Source: Lolium rigidum
Taxonomy: Eukaryota; Streptophyta; Magnoliopsida; Poales; Poaceae
Direction: 5' to 3'
Assembly: GCF_022539505.1 (NCBI RefSeq)
Contig: NC_061511.1
Location: 36,501,682-36,565,681 of the forward strand
Length of the DNA stretch: 64,000 nt
A program made the position numbers and the translations under genes. Each line of letters starts with the position of its first letter. Positions within the stretch are counted from its first letter, which is position 1. The notes under the pieces are model-generated. The model saw only the letters and a list, made by a program, of their open reading frames with translations. It was not told the DNA's origin and did no database searches. Shown one piece after another: positions 36,177 through 49,200 of the stretch.

Positions 36177-37064
36177 TGTCGGGGGAAGACCCCGGGTAGG
36201 GCAATGGACGCAGAGCAGCCGGCTGGCCACTGGCCGGCTCGCGGCAAAGGCCGGCTGAGGAGCAGCCGGCTGGCGCCGTGGCCGGCTGGTCCGGAAGCCG
36301 GCTGGCTCTAGGTCCTAGTCGGCCTGGCTACGGCCGCCAATGCTGTAGCTGGGCCGGCTTCTACAAGCCATATCCGACTGGGGGTCTGTACCTCAGACCG
36401 ACTCGAGGCTGGCGAGTCTTGCACTGGAAGGAACCGGGTTGGTGATCCGGGTTCCCAAAGTCCACGCTGACTTCATCTTCCGTAAAGCGCGGGGCACTGT
36501 GGAGCAACAGTGCCACGCGCCGGACAGGCCATCATGGCTCACGACGCGCCGTACAGGCTACAGTGGCTGACGGCGACAGAGACGCTTCTTCTCCATACCG
36601 CTGACCGTGGCAGCCGGATGGGACAGGCCATGACGCCTCAACGGCTCCTGACGTCACCGCCTCGGGAAGGAGCGGAAGCCGAAGCCGGCCAAGCCGGCTA
36701 GTAGACTATAGGGTCTTATATGTAAAGTGCCGGTGCCTATATAAACCGCACTACCCCCTCTCGTGCAGGGAGGATCGATCATTTATTGCTTTCACCCACC
36801 TACAGAGCTGCCCTGTGAGAGAGACCATCGTCTCCCTTAGCCTCTCAGGGCCAGCCGGACACAGCTCTAGGAGCACCATTGTACTGTGTGATATCATATA
36901 CACTCTAGCAGGAGTAGAGGTTTTACCTCCACCGGAGGGCCTCGAACCTGGGTACGTCGCCGTGTCGCTCGTGCCCATACCCGCTTCAAGATACCGCCGT
37001 GAGATCTCTCAGGAGCCCCTTCGATTAGCCACCCTATGGCATATGCCGTGACGATACCACGACA
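36177..37064 (+). repeat. 5' LTR of the gypsy element
   Basis: It begins TGTCGGGGGAAGAC and ends ACCACGACA. A TATA box CCTATATAAACCGC lies at about 36736. It is rich in AGCCGGCTGG words. Compared with the 3' LTR it shows roughly 25-30 differences by eye, many of them C to T or G to A. Confidence 0.93.
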
Positions 37065-37085
37065 TTTGGCGCCCACCGTGGGGCC
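37065..37085 (+). promoter_or_regulatory. Primer-binding site of the gypsy element
   Basis: TTTGGCGCCCACCGTGGGGC directly follows the 5' LTR. The TGGCGCCCACCGTGGGG form is common in grass gypsy elements. The tRNA was not identified. Confidence 0.7.
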
Positions 37086-37917
37086 TTCAGCATCCTCGGC
37101 CGGTGTCTTCATCCGGACGGGCCTCACCATCACCACCGGCGAGCGAGTCGCTTCGAGGCTTGATCCGGAGATTCAGCTCCCTCGACTGCGTCGGCCGACA
37201 ACGCTGGCTGCTTCGCCGACCGGCCCTTCCCAGCCGGCGGCTGCGTCATCTCCTTCGGCGGCCACGACATCTACGTCGCCACCGTCGCACCGCCGCGCTA
37301 CCCGCGGCAGGTGCTGCGCTGCGCCAGCCCTCCTCCGCGAGCCGGCAGCAGCGCTCCCGTCAGCCCCGCCGTCGTGCAAGTCATGATGGCTGGCGAGGAG
37401 CTCCCCTCCAAGAACCCGCGCACCCGCGGCCCCAACCTGGAGCGCATCGTCGACCCCAACGCCTCCGGCTCGGGCCCAAAGGCGCCACCACCACCGTCCC
37501 GGCTGGAACAAGTCCGGGCAAAGCTGAGCACCCCGCTCACCACCGGCGCCGGCACCGATGCCGCCGCCGTCGAGGCAGCACTCGGAGGCGCACCGCGTGC
37601 TCCTCCTCAAGCGGACCGAGGAGCTGGCTGCTGCTAAGCGCCGGTGGGACATCACCCAGCGCGAGTACAACCGCGCCCACGGCCTCACCCCGAGGCGGCG
37701 ACAACCCCGGCCGAGCCGGCCAGATCCGCCGCGAGGCCGCGACCTAGGCGCCGAGATCGACCGCGACGGCGCGGGACGAGCCGGCTCCATCCATGGAGCT
37801 GCCCATCTACAACACCCCCGACAAGAACATGCTCGCGGCCGAAGCCGCCGCAGAAGAGCTGCACCGCCTCGAGGGCGAAGAGCTACGCCGCCAGACTGCG
37901 CGGGTGGCTGATTTGGT

Positions 37918-39972
37918 TGATACGGGGACTTGGCCCGATCTTTCACGGTGCAACTCTTTGATCCATAGGACCTGATAATTCTTCCAACCACGTGAGCAAT
38001 ACACGCAGCCTGAAGATGGGGAACGCCAATCCGGCGAGCAACTCGACGAAGAACGCCGAACCTCAAGCAGAATAGACACGCCAAGAAGCTCGACTACCCT
38101 TGACAGATTCAAGGACCTCCGAGAACACACGATCACTCTTGACAACTCAAGAACTCTCATATCTTTATTAGATAATGGGACGAACGTCCGAGACGCCGTC
38201 ACATACGCCGATCCCATAGGAACGGAGATAATCGAACTCGAGGTTCTACATTATTCCGGATTCAATCTAGCCTACCAAACCCTAGCCGCCCCACCTCCAC
38301 TTATATGAGGGGGAGAGCTGGCCGGCCGGCCCCCTTATTGGGCCTAACCTAGTTTGACTTGGACAGGCCCAAGTCAAACAGACTCTATTAAAACCCTAGA
38401 TGGCCCACAGCATGACCTGGCTACATTATTATTTCCTAATAACAAGACTACGATAAAATACTGGTACAACCTTAGACCCAAATATCATATCAATGGCTGT
38501 CCTAGAGTACCAGGCCTGGATATCCTCATCATCCTCCCCTTCTTCAAGAAGCGTTGTCCCCAACGCGTGTGGGTCTTCTAGAAAAAGGGTGACGTCAGAT
38601 AAGTAACATCGCCGGTCTGCATCCTCAAGCTTCGCCAGTCTTCCACACCTCATCCTCCCTCTCGACTAGCTTGACTTGACCTTGGCGCCCCTTTGGTCTT
38701 CGACGCCATCAACCTGATTGAAGACACAAGTATCCTCCCAAATGCAAGCCGAAGCGCACCATACATATCACCCAAAACAAACGAACAAATTCCTGTCCGC
38801 CTTAGATCCAAATAAGTTGAAAACACCTGAGTATGCACCCTTCTGAAACACCAATGTCTTCTTCCTTGAAAAACAAAATTTGCCCTCCACGACGAACAAG
38901 CAACAGCAGCAGAAAACAGCCAAAAACTGACTCAGGGCAGGAAATTCCTGTCGCGGCAGAGAAACTGGCAGAAATCCTGCCGCGGCAGAGAAAACTGTCA
39001 AAATTTTGGGAAGGCCGGCAGTGCCGGGGTGTTGAGGCCGGCAGTGCCGGTGTGGCCGGCAGTGCCGGGGTGTCAAGGCCGGCAGTGCCGGTCTCCTGAC
39101 GGATCTGACCTTCTTCCTCGCGATTTTTCCTGCCGCGGCAGAGAATTCTGGCGAACTCCTGTCGTGGCAGAGAATCTGCAGCACTACTCCTTCCTCTCCC
39201 TTGCTTCCGCCTCCTCCTCCGCATGAACGAAGGCTTCCTCGATCTTCACCAACAGTATGGCGGCGACGTACCCAACGGTATCCACTCCAAATCGAGAAAA
39301 ACAATGGCGAACAACAAACAAACCGCACCGTGATCAACCTAGCGCTCTGATACCAAGATGATACGGGGACTTGGCCCGATCTTTCACGGTGCAACTCTTT
39401 GATCCATAGGACCTGATAATTCTCCCAACCACGTGAGCAATACACGCAGCCTGAAGATGGGGAACGCCAATCCGGCGAGCAACTCGACGAAGAACGCCGA
39501 ACCTCAAGCAGAATAGACACGCCAAGAAGCTCGACTACCCTTGACAGATTCAAGGACCTCCGAGAACACACGATCACTCTTGACAACTCAAGAACTCTCA
39601 TATCTTTATTAGATAATGGGACGAACGTCCGAGACGCCGTCACATACGCCGATCCCATAGGAACGGAGATAACTGAACTCGAGGTTCTACATTATTCTGG
39701 ATTCAATCTAGCCTACCAAACCCTAGCCGCCCCACCTCCACTTATATGAGGGGGAGAGCTGGCCGGCCGGCCCCCTTATTGGGCCTAACCTAGTTTGACT
39801 TGGACAGGCCCAAGTCAAACAGACTCTATTAAAACCCTAGATGGCCCACAGCATGACCTGGCTACATTATTATTTCCTAATAACAAGACTACGATAAAAT
39901 ACTGGTACAACCTTAGACCCAAATATCATATCAATGGCTGTCCTAGAGTACCAGGCCTGGATATCCTCATCA
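37918..39972 (-). mobile_element. Non-autonomous LTR element (2055 bp) nested in gypsy gag
   Basis: Two 614-bp LTRs (37918-38531 and 39359-39972) begin TGATACGGGGAC and end CCTCATCA, with a perfect 5-bp duplication TTGGT at 37913-37917 and 39973-39977. CTCTGATACCAAGA just left of the right LTR is the reverse complement of a TGGTATCAGAG initiator-Met primer site, so the element lies in minus orientation, with a purine tract GAAGAAGGGGAGGA beside the left LTR. The 827-bp interior has no gag or pol. By eye the two LTRs differ at only a few positions, so it is younger than its gypsy host. Confidence 0.9.
39008..39092. repeat. GGCCGGCAGTGCCGG minisatellite
   Basis: Four copies of GGCCGGCAGTGCCGG are separated by GGTGTTGA-type spacers inside the nested 2-kb element. 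On both sides are copies of CTGCCGCGGCAGAGAA. Confidence 0.8.
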
Positions 39973-40967
39973 TTGGTGAAGGCTGCCAACAGGCAGTCGA
40001 AAGACCCCAGGTACGCCCGAGACCCTAGAGCTTCTCACGCTCGTGGTGCCGCAGGCAACGCCAGAGATACGGCCGAGTCCACCTCCCCAGCACCAAGCCG
40101 GCGCAGCGACTCCCGCGCCACGCGCGCAACCTCGAGCCGGCCGAGCCACCAACCAGGCGGCGGCAGCAGCCGCAGCCGGGCTCCGCCAAGCCGAAACCAG
40201 GAGCAAGACTCCGAGCCTCGACGCCCTCACCGGCCGGCTCCAGAAACCAGCGGCGCTCGGCAGCCGGCCCACTCCCGGCTGGGCCCGCGCATCGAGCCCG
40301 CCGACGCCAGAGACCGCCTCGACCGGCTGATCGAATCCCGCATCGCGGAAGAGGAGGCGCCGGCTTGCCCCAAGTGCTTCGGGCCCCGCATCGCCAACGA
40401 GCCCGTGCTCGACGGCTTCCAGCTCCCCGCGACACGCCCAAGTACGACGGCACCGCCAAGCCGGAGGACTGGCTGCTGGACTACTCCACCGCAGTCGGCA
40501 TCTCTCGGGGCAACAAGCGCTGGGCTGTGCGCTACTCCCCCCTCATGCTGCTCGGCTCCGCCCGCACGTGGCTCAACAACCTGCCAGCCGGCAGCATAAA
40601 CGGCTGGCTGGACTTCGAGGCCGCCTTCATCAGCAACTTCACCGGCACCTATCGCCGGCCGGGTCGCCCTCAACAGCTTGAGATGTGCAAGCAGGGCCCG
40701 GACGAGACGGATCGCGCGTACCTAACGCGCTGGTGCGAGATGCGCAACTCCTGCGAGGGCGTGCACGAGATGCAAGCCATCAGCTTCTTCATGGGAGGCT
40801 GCCGGCCCAATACCATGCTGTGGCACAAGCTACGCCGCAGCGAGCCCAAGACGATGGCCGCCTTGATGGTCATCGCAGACAAGTACGCGCTGGCAGAGGA
40901 AGCCGGCAAGGCGCCGGCTGATATTTCACCGGCCCCAAGCAAGACGGGACAACAACAAGCCGGCTGA

Positions 40968-43900
40968 GCACAAGCCGGCCGAGGGCGGCTCGCATGGCAG
41001 CCGGCGGGACAACTACCGCGGCAAGCGTCACAGCGACCAGCCGGACCGCCGGTACGGTTCCGCCCATGTGGCAGCCGTGTCGGACAACGCGGCAGGCGGC
41101 AGCCGCCGCCGCAAGCAAACAGACCGGCAATGGAAGCCGAAGTACACCTTCGAGCAGATGCTCGACTCGCCGTGCAAGTACCACAGCGGCAAGAACCCCT
41201 CCAACCACACCACCCGCGACTCGCCACTTCATGAAGCGGCTGACAAGCGGCGAACCCCTCCCCCCTCCACCCCCGCCCCCTCCAGCCGGCGGGCTGGGTG
41301 GCCAAGGCGGCGCAGAGAACGCCAACCTCGAGCACCACGAGGCTAACCAAGTGCACCATGGTGGCCGATATCTGGCCGAAGATGCTACCTACATCATCTT
41401 CACTTCCGAGCCCGAGGACAAGACGAGCCAGCAGAGCCGTTCCCTCGAGGTCAACGCGGTCATACCGCCGGTCCCCCAGTACCTAAACTGGTCAGAGCAG
41501 GCCATCACCTTTGATCGCCGCGACACACCGGCTGTCCTGCCAAAGCCGGGCAGCTACGCCATGGTCCTCGACCCCACCATCGGCACGACTCGGCGCAGCG
41601 TGCGATTCTCGCGCGTCCTCATCGACGGCGGCAGCAAGCATCAACATCCTCTACCGCGACACCGCCCGCAAGCTGGGTATCCAGGAGGCCGAGTTGCGCC
41701 CCACCCCCACCGTCTTCCATGGCATCGTGCCAGGCCACTGCTGCCAGCCGATCGGCCGGATCACGCTGGAGGTGATGTTCGGGAAGCCGGATCACTTCCG
41801 CACCGAGAGAATCGAGTTCGAGGTGGTGGACCTCGTGAGTCCCTACCACGCGCTCCCGGGCAGGCCGGCCCTGACCAAGTTCATGGCGGTGCCCCACTAT
41901 GGGTACCCGAAGATGAAGCTGCCCGGCCCAAAGGGGGTCATCACCATAGCCGGCGACTATCGCCGCTCCATGGACTGCGCCACGCGAGCTCCAAGATGGC
42001 CCGCACGCTGGTCATCGCCACCGAGAAGCAGCTCATCCACGACGCCGTTGCCCTCGCCAAGGCCGCGCAGACCGACATGCCGGCTGCGAGCAACCCGGCT
42101 GGGACGACTCACTTCCAGCCGGCCGACAACACCAAGAAGATCCCTGCTGGACCCGGCGCAGCCGGACAAGTACGTCACCATCGGTGCCGGCTTGAGCAAG
42201 AAATAGGAAAGCGAGCTCACCAGCTTCCTCCGTGAGAATCGGGACATCTTCGCATGGACTCCAAGAGACATGCCGGGTGTGCCGAAGGAGTTGGCTGAGC
42301 ACCACCTCCACGTCCGGCCTGACGCCAAGCCGGTGAAGCAGCCTCTCAGGCGCTTCGCCGAAGAACGAAGGAAGGCCATCGGTGAAGAAATCGCCCGGCT
42401 CCTAGCTGCCGGCTTCATCATGGAAGTGCTGCACCCGGACTGGTTGGCGAACCCGGTCCTGGTCTTGAAGAAGAACGGCTCCTGGCGCATGTGTATCGAC
42501 TACACCAGCCTGAACAAGGCGTGCCCGAAGGACCCTTCCCCTGCCGCGCATAGATCAAGTCATAGACTCGATCGCCGGCTGTGAATTGTTGTCTTTTCTA
42601 GATGCCTATTCAGGCTACCACCAGATTCCTTTGAATCCGGATGATCAAATAAAGACTTCGTTCATTACCCCGTACGGGGCTTACTGCTACACGACTATGC
42701 CGTTCGGCTTGAAAAATGCAGGCGCCACCTACCAAAGGTGCATGCAAAAGTGTTTGCAGGATCAAATCGGCGGAAATGTTCACGCATATGTGGATGATGT
42801 CGTTGTAAAAACCAAGGAGATGCCTACCCTCCTTGATGACCTGAGAGAAACCTTCACCAATCTGCGAAGATTCCGGATGAAGCTCAACCCGGCCAAGTGC
42901 ACCTTCGGCGTGCCAGCCCGGCCAACTCCTGGGCTACCTCGTCTCTCAGCGAGGAATCGAAGCCAACCCAGAGAAGATCAGTGCCATTGAGAAGATGGAG
43001 CTGCCGCAGTGCCTCAAGGACGTCCAGAAGTTCGCTGGCTGTCTGGCTTCCTTGAGCCGCTTCGTCAGCCGGCTGGGGGAGAAGGCACTGCCCCTATATC
43101 AGTTGATGAGGAAGGCGGACAAGTTCGTCTGGTCACCGCAGGCGGATGAAGCCTTCCGTGACTTAAAGCGCGTGCTCTCAACCGCGCCAATCCTTGCAAC
43201 GCCGGGTTCAATGGAGCCGATGCTGTTGTACATCGCAGCCACCAACCGAGTGGTTAGCGTTGTCCTGGTGGTGGAGCGCAAAGAAGCCGAAAACAGAGAG
43301 CAGCTGGTCCAGCGCCCAGTATACTACCTCAGCGAAGTGCTCTCCCAGTCGAAGCAAAACTACCCCCACTACCAGAAGGTCACCTACGGCGTCTACATGG
43401 CAGCCAAGAAGCTCAAGCACTACTTCCAAGAGCATCCCATCAGGGTGGTTGCCACAGCGCCTTTGGCGGAAATCATTGGCAGCAAGGATGCCAACGGCCG
43501 GGTTGCCAAGTGGGCCTCGGAGCTAGCCGCCCACACCATCCTCTACGAGCCACGCACAGCCATCAAGTCGCAGATCCTCGCGGACTTCTTCGTCGACTGG
43601 GCTGAGATGCAGTACCTGCCGCCTGTGCCGGATTCCACACATTGGAAGATGCACTTCGACGGCTCGAAGATGCGCAACGGCTTGGGAGCCGGCATCGTCA
43701 TCACCTCTCCCAAGGAGACCGGCTGGACTACGTCCCGCGGATCCACTTCGCCGCATCCAACAATGTGGCGGAGTATGAAGCGCTCATACATGGGCTGAAG
43801 CTGGCCAAGGAGATTGGCGTGCGTCGCATACTTTGCTTCGGCGACTCCGACTTGGTTATACAGCAAGCATCTGGCGACTGGGACGCGAAGGACGCCAACA

Positions 43901-45633
43901 TGGCCTCATACCGCTTCCATGTCCAGCAGCTATCCGGCTTCTTCGACGGCTGCGAATTCCACCATGTGCCACGAGCAAACAACGAGGCGGCTGACGCCTT
44001 GTCCAAGATTGGCTCAACCCGGCAAGCCATTCCGCCGGGCATCGCCTTGGCGGTTATCAAGAAGCCGTCCATCATACCGTCACCGGATTCGGATTCAATA
44101 TTCGTGCCGGCCGACCCGGGGCTGCTCAGCCGAACCCGGGGGCTTCATCGCCCAAGTCGGGGGCTAACAAGCCGAACCCGCCGGCTACCACGCCGAACCC
44201 GGGGACTTCTCGGTCCAACCCGGGGCTTCATCGCCACACTCGGGGGCTAGCAAGCCGAACCCGCCGGCTAGCAAGCCGAACCCGGCGACCATGCGGTCGA
44301 AGCCGGAAGCTCCCACGCGGGAGACCCCGTTGGTCGGCGTATTCGAGATAAGATGCGTACCTTCATGGGCACAAGAATTCCTCTCCTACCTCACCGACGG
44401 TGTGCTGCGCCGATGACAGAGTCCAGGCCAGGCAGATTGAGAGAAGGGCCAAGGCCTATACAATCATCAACCACGAGCTGTACAAACGCAGCGTAAGTGG
44501 GGTGCTCCAGCGGTGCGTCGAGCCGGCTGAAGGGATTGAACTCCTAAGGTAAATCCATCAGGGTGAGTGCGGCCACCACGCCTCCTCCCGAGCCATAGTG
44601 GCCAAAGCCTTCCGGCACGGTTTTTACTGGCCGGCTGCGCTCAGAGACGCAGAAGAACTGGTGAAGAAGTGTAACGGCTGCCAACGCTTCGCCAAGCAAA
44701 GGAACACGCCGGCTTCCGCCTTGAAGACCATCCCCATTACCTGGCCATTTGCCGTATGGGGCTTGGATATGGTGGGCCCATTCAAAACAGCCCGAGGCGG
44801 CATGACTCATCTCTTGGTGATGATTGACAAGTTCACTAAGTGGATCGAAGCCAAGCCAATCAAGAAGCTGGACGGCTCCACGGCCCGTCACATTCCTCAA
44901 GGAAATAATCGTGAGATATGGCTACCCGCATAGCATCATCACCGACAATGGCAGCAACTTCGCCGAAGGCATCTTCAAACGCTATTGCGGGGAGATGGGG
45001 ATCCGGATGGACCTATCGTCCGTGGCGCACCCGGAGACCAATGGCCAAGTGGAGAAGGCTAATGGCTTGATCCTAGCCGGCATCCGGCCCCGGCTGGTGG
45101 AGCCGCTTGAGCGCTCAGCCGGCTGCTGGATTGAAGAGCTGCCCAGCGTGTTGTGGAGCCTGCGCACGACGCCAAACCGTTCAGTCGGCTTCACACCCTT
45201 CTTCCTCGTATACGGGGCCGAAGCCGTCCTGCCAACTGATATCGAGCACGACGCACCAAGGATCAAGCTCTACACAGAAGCTGAAGCCAAAGAAGCTCGC
45301 GAATATGGAGTCGACCTGGTTGAAGAGGTCCGGCTGATGGCCGAGTCCAGGTCAACCGTATATCAGCAAAGCCTCCGTCGCTACCACAGCCGGAAGGTCA
45401 AGACCTTAGCATTCCGAGAAGGAGACCTAGTGCTCCGGCTGATCCAACGGACAGCCGGACAGCATAAACTAGCATCCCCATGGGAGGGTCCCTTCATCGT
45501 GAGCAAGGCAGTAGGCAATGACTCCTACTATCTCATAGATGCCCAAGAGGCTAAGAAAAACAAGCCGGACAAGGCTGACGAGGAGACTAAACGTCCCCGG
45601 AATGTCAGGTTACTCCGCCCATTTTACACATGA
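40968..45633 (+). pseudogene. gypsy pol: protease, RT, RNase H, integrase; frameshifted
   Basis: Domains in order: aspartic protease with DGGS near 41628; RT from the FAWTPRDMPGV entry motif (42250) through GSWRMCIDYTSLNKACPKD, FLDAYSGYHQI and catalytic YVDD (42790); RNase H with ILADFFVDW and a second RNase H-like domain starting at MHFDGS (43650); integrase zinc finger HQGECGHH and CNGC (44557-44680), and the DDE core with D in GLDMVGPF, D in ITDNGSNF and E in ETNGQVEKANG. It ends at RLLRPFYT (45633). Frame breaks lie near 41635, 42545, 42915, 43725 and 44887, often at C or G runs. Catalytic residues are all kept. Confidence 0.88.
44108..44290 (+). repeat. Imperfect tandem repeat between RNase H and integrase
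   Basis: Words such as AAGCCGAACCCGCCGGCTA and AACCCGGGGGCTTCATCGCC alternate about six times, giving a Pro/Arg-rich or Gly-rich reading in different frames. It sits in the linker of pol. Confidence 0.6.
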
Positions 45634-46225
45634 GAACAGGAATGTATGTATCCCTTGTATCCCTTTTGTGAGTTATGAAAAATCTTGCGCCAAGAGCGCC
45701 GTTTCCGACAAGTTTTTCGCGTACTTTACCTTGTTTCGCCAATTGGCTTGAACCCTCTCACGCGGTCGGCTCGATAACGTGATCCGGTTTCCGACAGCCG
45801 GCTTCCGATCCAGCTACAGACCGCAACCCGGCTGTCCGGTCGGCGGGAGTAAGGCCTAGGGAGCCGGCATGCGAAAAACGACTAAGGGAAAGAGTAAAAG
45901 CGAGTTGACTTGCAACTTTTCATAAAAGTGCCGGATTGCCGAATTCAGCTCGTTCGACTGAAATACTGTCGGCCTCACCCAGCGGCCCGCTCTTGATCCG
46001 GCGACGGATCGCAAGTCGGACGTACGACCGGCAAGGGCACAGCCAAAGAGTGGGGCGGATGGGAAAAGCGAACGAGTCGAAAGAAAGCAACTCGGTACAC
46101 AAATGATTAACAAACACATTAAAGTGCGACATAATTAAAGGGCGATAATATTCATACATCTGCACCCGGCATCCCGGGGATTTAATAAATTGTCTTGGCA
46201 AAAGAACAACTGGAAAGCAGGAAAT

Positions 46226-49200
46226 CTAAGCCGGAGGGGCATCAGTGGAGCCGGCTGCCGGGTCGTCCTCAGGCACGTCCTCCGCCTCCTCATCGTCCAT
46301 GTAATCTCCATCGGATAGAGGAGGGTTCGGGTCCGCGACGAAGAGGGTCTTGTCGACGAACTCGGCGATGGTACTGGCTCGAGCAAGGCGGGCGGCCTTG
46401 AGATCGGCGGGGAGCTTGTCCTCCACGCCGGCTCGCCGGAACTCAAGCTGCCCCAGGTCCACCTCGTTGTACCAGGAGAGGACGAAGGACAGCGCCATGT
46501 CGGCACCGGCGCGCGTGGCCGACTCCTTCCAGTCGAGGAAACGGTCCGGCGCCCGCTCCATCGCAGAGATGAGGCCAGAGATATCTTGCGGCGCCGCCTC
46601 TTCAGGCCACAGCATGGGCACCAGCTCTTCAGCCGCCTTCCGAAGCTCCCAGCCGAGCTTGGTGATGGGCTCGATGCGGGCAGCCATGGACGCCAGGTGG
46701 TCCTCCATGGAGAAATACTCCGAGCTGCCCTCGCCGGTCTCCCGCCTCCTGGAGTCGCGCGCGACGCCAACGGCTGTCAAAGCCGCCTCCTGCGTCTCCG
46801 GGAAGGCCGCTGCAAGAAGAAGAAACATGTCAGGAGCTGTCAAAGCCGAAATAAGCTGAAAAATGCAAATTTTCGAAGCTCTAAAGTAAGCCTGGCGGCA
46901 GCCGGCAAGAACCGACTGCCCCCAGCCCGAAGATGGAGATTTCGAAGTCCTAAAGTAAGCCTGGCGGCAGCCGGCAAGAACCGACTGCCCCCAGCCCGAA
47001 GATGGAGATTTCGAAGTAAAAAAGAAAAAAGCCTGGCGGCAGCCGGCAAGAACCGACTGCCCCCAGCTCGAAGATGAAGATATCGAAAAAAAAAAATCAA
47101 GTTTCTGCCGCCGGCTGCCAACCTAAGCCGGCAGCCGACGGCCGAAAGCCGGCAAAGGGAAAGGAACATAAAGATGCACTCACCCGACAAGCCGCGATCA
47201 AGCGCGCCAAAATCGTCGGTCCAGCGTTTGGCGGTAGCCGTCAGCTCTGTGGACTTGGCGGTGACCTCCTCCTGCAGCGCAAGCCGCTGCTTCTCCACCT
47301 CCGTCAGCCGCCGGCTCAGATCATCCACCTTCTCCTTCTCCGCCGTCCTGAGGGAGTTGAGCTCGGTGAGGTGGTTCTCGCTCCAGCCGGGCGCAGCCGC
47401 GTCGGCTCCTGCTCGGCCCGGCTTGAGCTTGCGGGCGGCGGATCGGCCCGCCTCCTCGCTCTCGGCGCACTGGGCGCGAGCGGCTCGGAGATCCGACTCC
47501 AGCTGCGGGACCTTGGCGGCTTCAACTGCGAGGCGGCCAGAAAGAAATGTCAGCCAACCAAGGCTAGAAAGAAAATAAGACATCAAGTCGAAAGAAGCAT
47601 AGAGCTTACCCTTGACGGCTTCCAGCTCACGGGCCAAGGCGGCCCGGTCCAGCTTGGCCTTGTGGTAATGGGTGACGGCGCGATTATACAAAGTGGTGCG
47701 CCGGTCCATCACAGCCTAAGGAAGAGAAAAAGTTAGTCGATCAGGCGAAACCCGTGCCGGCTCCAAGCAGCCGGCCCATGCCTTGGAGGGCTACCAGGAT
47801 AATAATCAGATCAAAAACAGTCGAAGCTTACCTTGCCGGCCTCCTCTACCTTGGCGACGCTAGCCGCGGCCTCGGCTGCCCTGGCCTTGAGATTGGCCTG
47901 CAGGCTGGAGAAGAACATCTCCACCGATGCTTGGCCGGGGTTCCCCTCCCGGCTGGTCACCTCGTAGGAGTCGGCACGGAGCCACGCCTGCTCCATGGTG
48001 GCAGCCGAGCCAAGGCTGGAGTCGGAGGCGGACGGCACCTGAAGAAGAAGTGCGCCCTTGGCCACGTGCAGGCCTTGCGGTGATGCCGATGAGGTTCCCG
48101 TCCTCACCAGCGCGCGCGAGTCGGCGCCCTCCGTGCGCGCCGGCTCGTCTCTCGCCGGCTCCTGCCGGGCCGGCTCCTCCGTCGTCGGCTGCGGCGGCGG
48201 CGTCGCTCCGGGCGCAGCAGATGGCCCGGCCGGTCCAGTCGTCTCCGGCGCCTGGGGCGCCCCCTCCGGACTCCCGTCCAGCTCCACCACGGTGGGCCCG
48301 GTGCCGGCTCCGGCCGCAGGCGGCACAGCCCTGCCAGCGCCGGTGCTGGGAGCAGCCCTGCCGGCTCCGGCCCCGGCTGAAGGCAGCATACCCAGACCAG
48401 CCCCAGCAGCTGGGCCCAGAGGACGAGTCCGGCCCGGGAACATGTCGTCCAGCGTCGCCTGGCGAGTCGGCTCAACCCGCGTGCCGCGATCAGCGCGCGA
48501 GGCCAGCCGGCACGGTGAAGGAAGGCGCCCCCGTGGCAGGCGGCGGCGGTGTAGGTGCGCGCGAGGAAGGCTGCGGCGTCTCGCTCCCTCCTCCGGCGGG
48601 GAAGCGGCGACACAACGCGCGGAGCTTGCCGGGAGCCGCCGCCACGGGCAAACTTGATAGGGGCCCTAGCCGGACAAACAGAGAGATAATAAGCATAAAA
48701 GTAAGGAAAGAAAAGGAATCAAACAAGAAAAGGAGAGAAAGAGCTCACCCGGCCTGCTCCGGGACCATCTTCGGCTGCTGCCGGCGCAGTTTCTTCGCCT
48801 TCGCCTCCAGGGCGGCGGTGGAGCCGGCTCGCTTCGTGCCCTTGGGCGCCGAAGTCGCCGTGGTGCTTGGCGGCCTCGTACGCAGAGGCACGGCGGGGAT
48901 GGGCCCCGTGCCGGACGTCGCCAGCTCCTCCTCCTCCTCTTGCTGCTCTGGTGAAGGGGCGGATTGTGCTCCCCCGGCCGCCTAGATCGGGCGCCCGCGG
49001 CAGGTCGTCGTCGCCGGCATGTTCGCCGGCTTGGTCAGCCGGATCGACGTGATCCGGCGTCCACCTCTTCGTTGCCAGGTCGCCGTCCTCGGCGTTCTGG
49101 CGCTCAAAAAGCTAGAAAGACAGAAAAAACATGAACATATGACAAGCCGGAAGTCGGCAGAAGAAAAAGGAAAATGGCAAAGACATGAGGCTTACCCGCG

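Larger units (their letters stand above)
37380..40967 (+). pseudogene. gypsy gag, split by a nested element and frameshifted
   Basis: The N-terminal part (about 37380-37917) is Pro/Ala-rich with a coiled coil ending in EELHRLEGEELRRQ. It is cut at 37917 by the 2.06 kb LTR element and resumes at 39978. The capsid-like retrotransposon gag domain is clear at 40440-40900: YDGTAKPEDWL, then GSARTWLNNLP, then LMLLG and the ISFFMGGC block. Gag forms the virus-like particle. At least three frame changes are seen, one near 40435 just before the capsid region. Confidence 0.8.

Noticed and set aside
46350..48985. Plus-strand frames in the 3' part of the gypsy element
   Set aside because: They mirror the antisense gene; the domain matches are on the minus strand.
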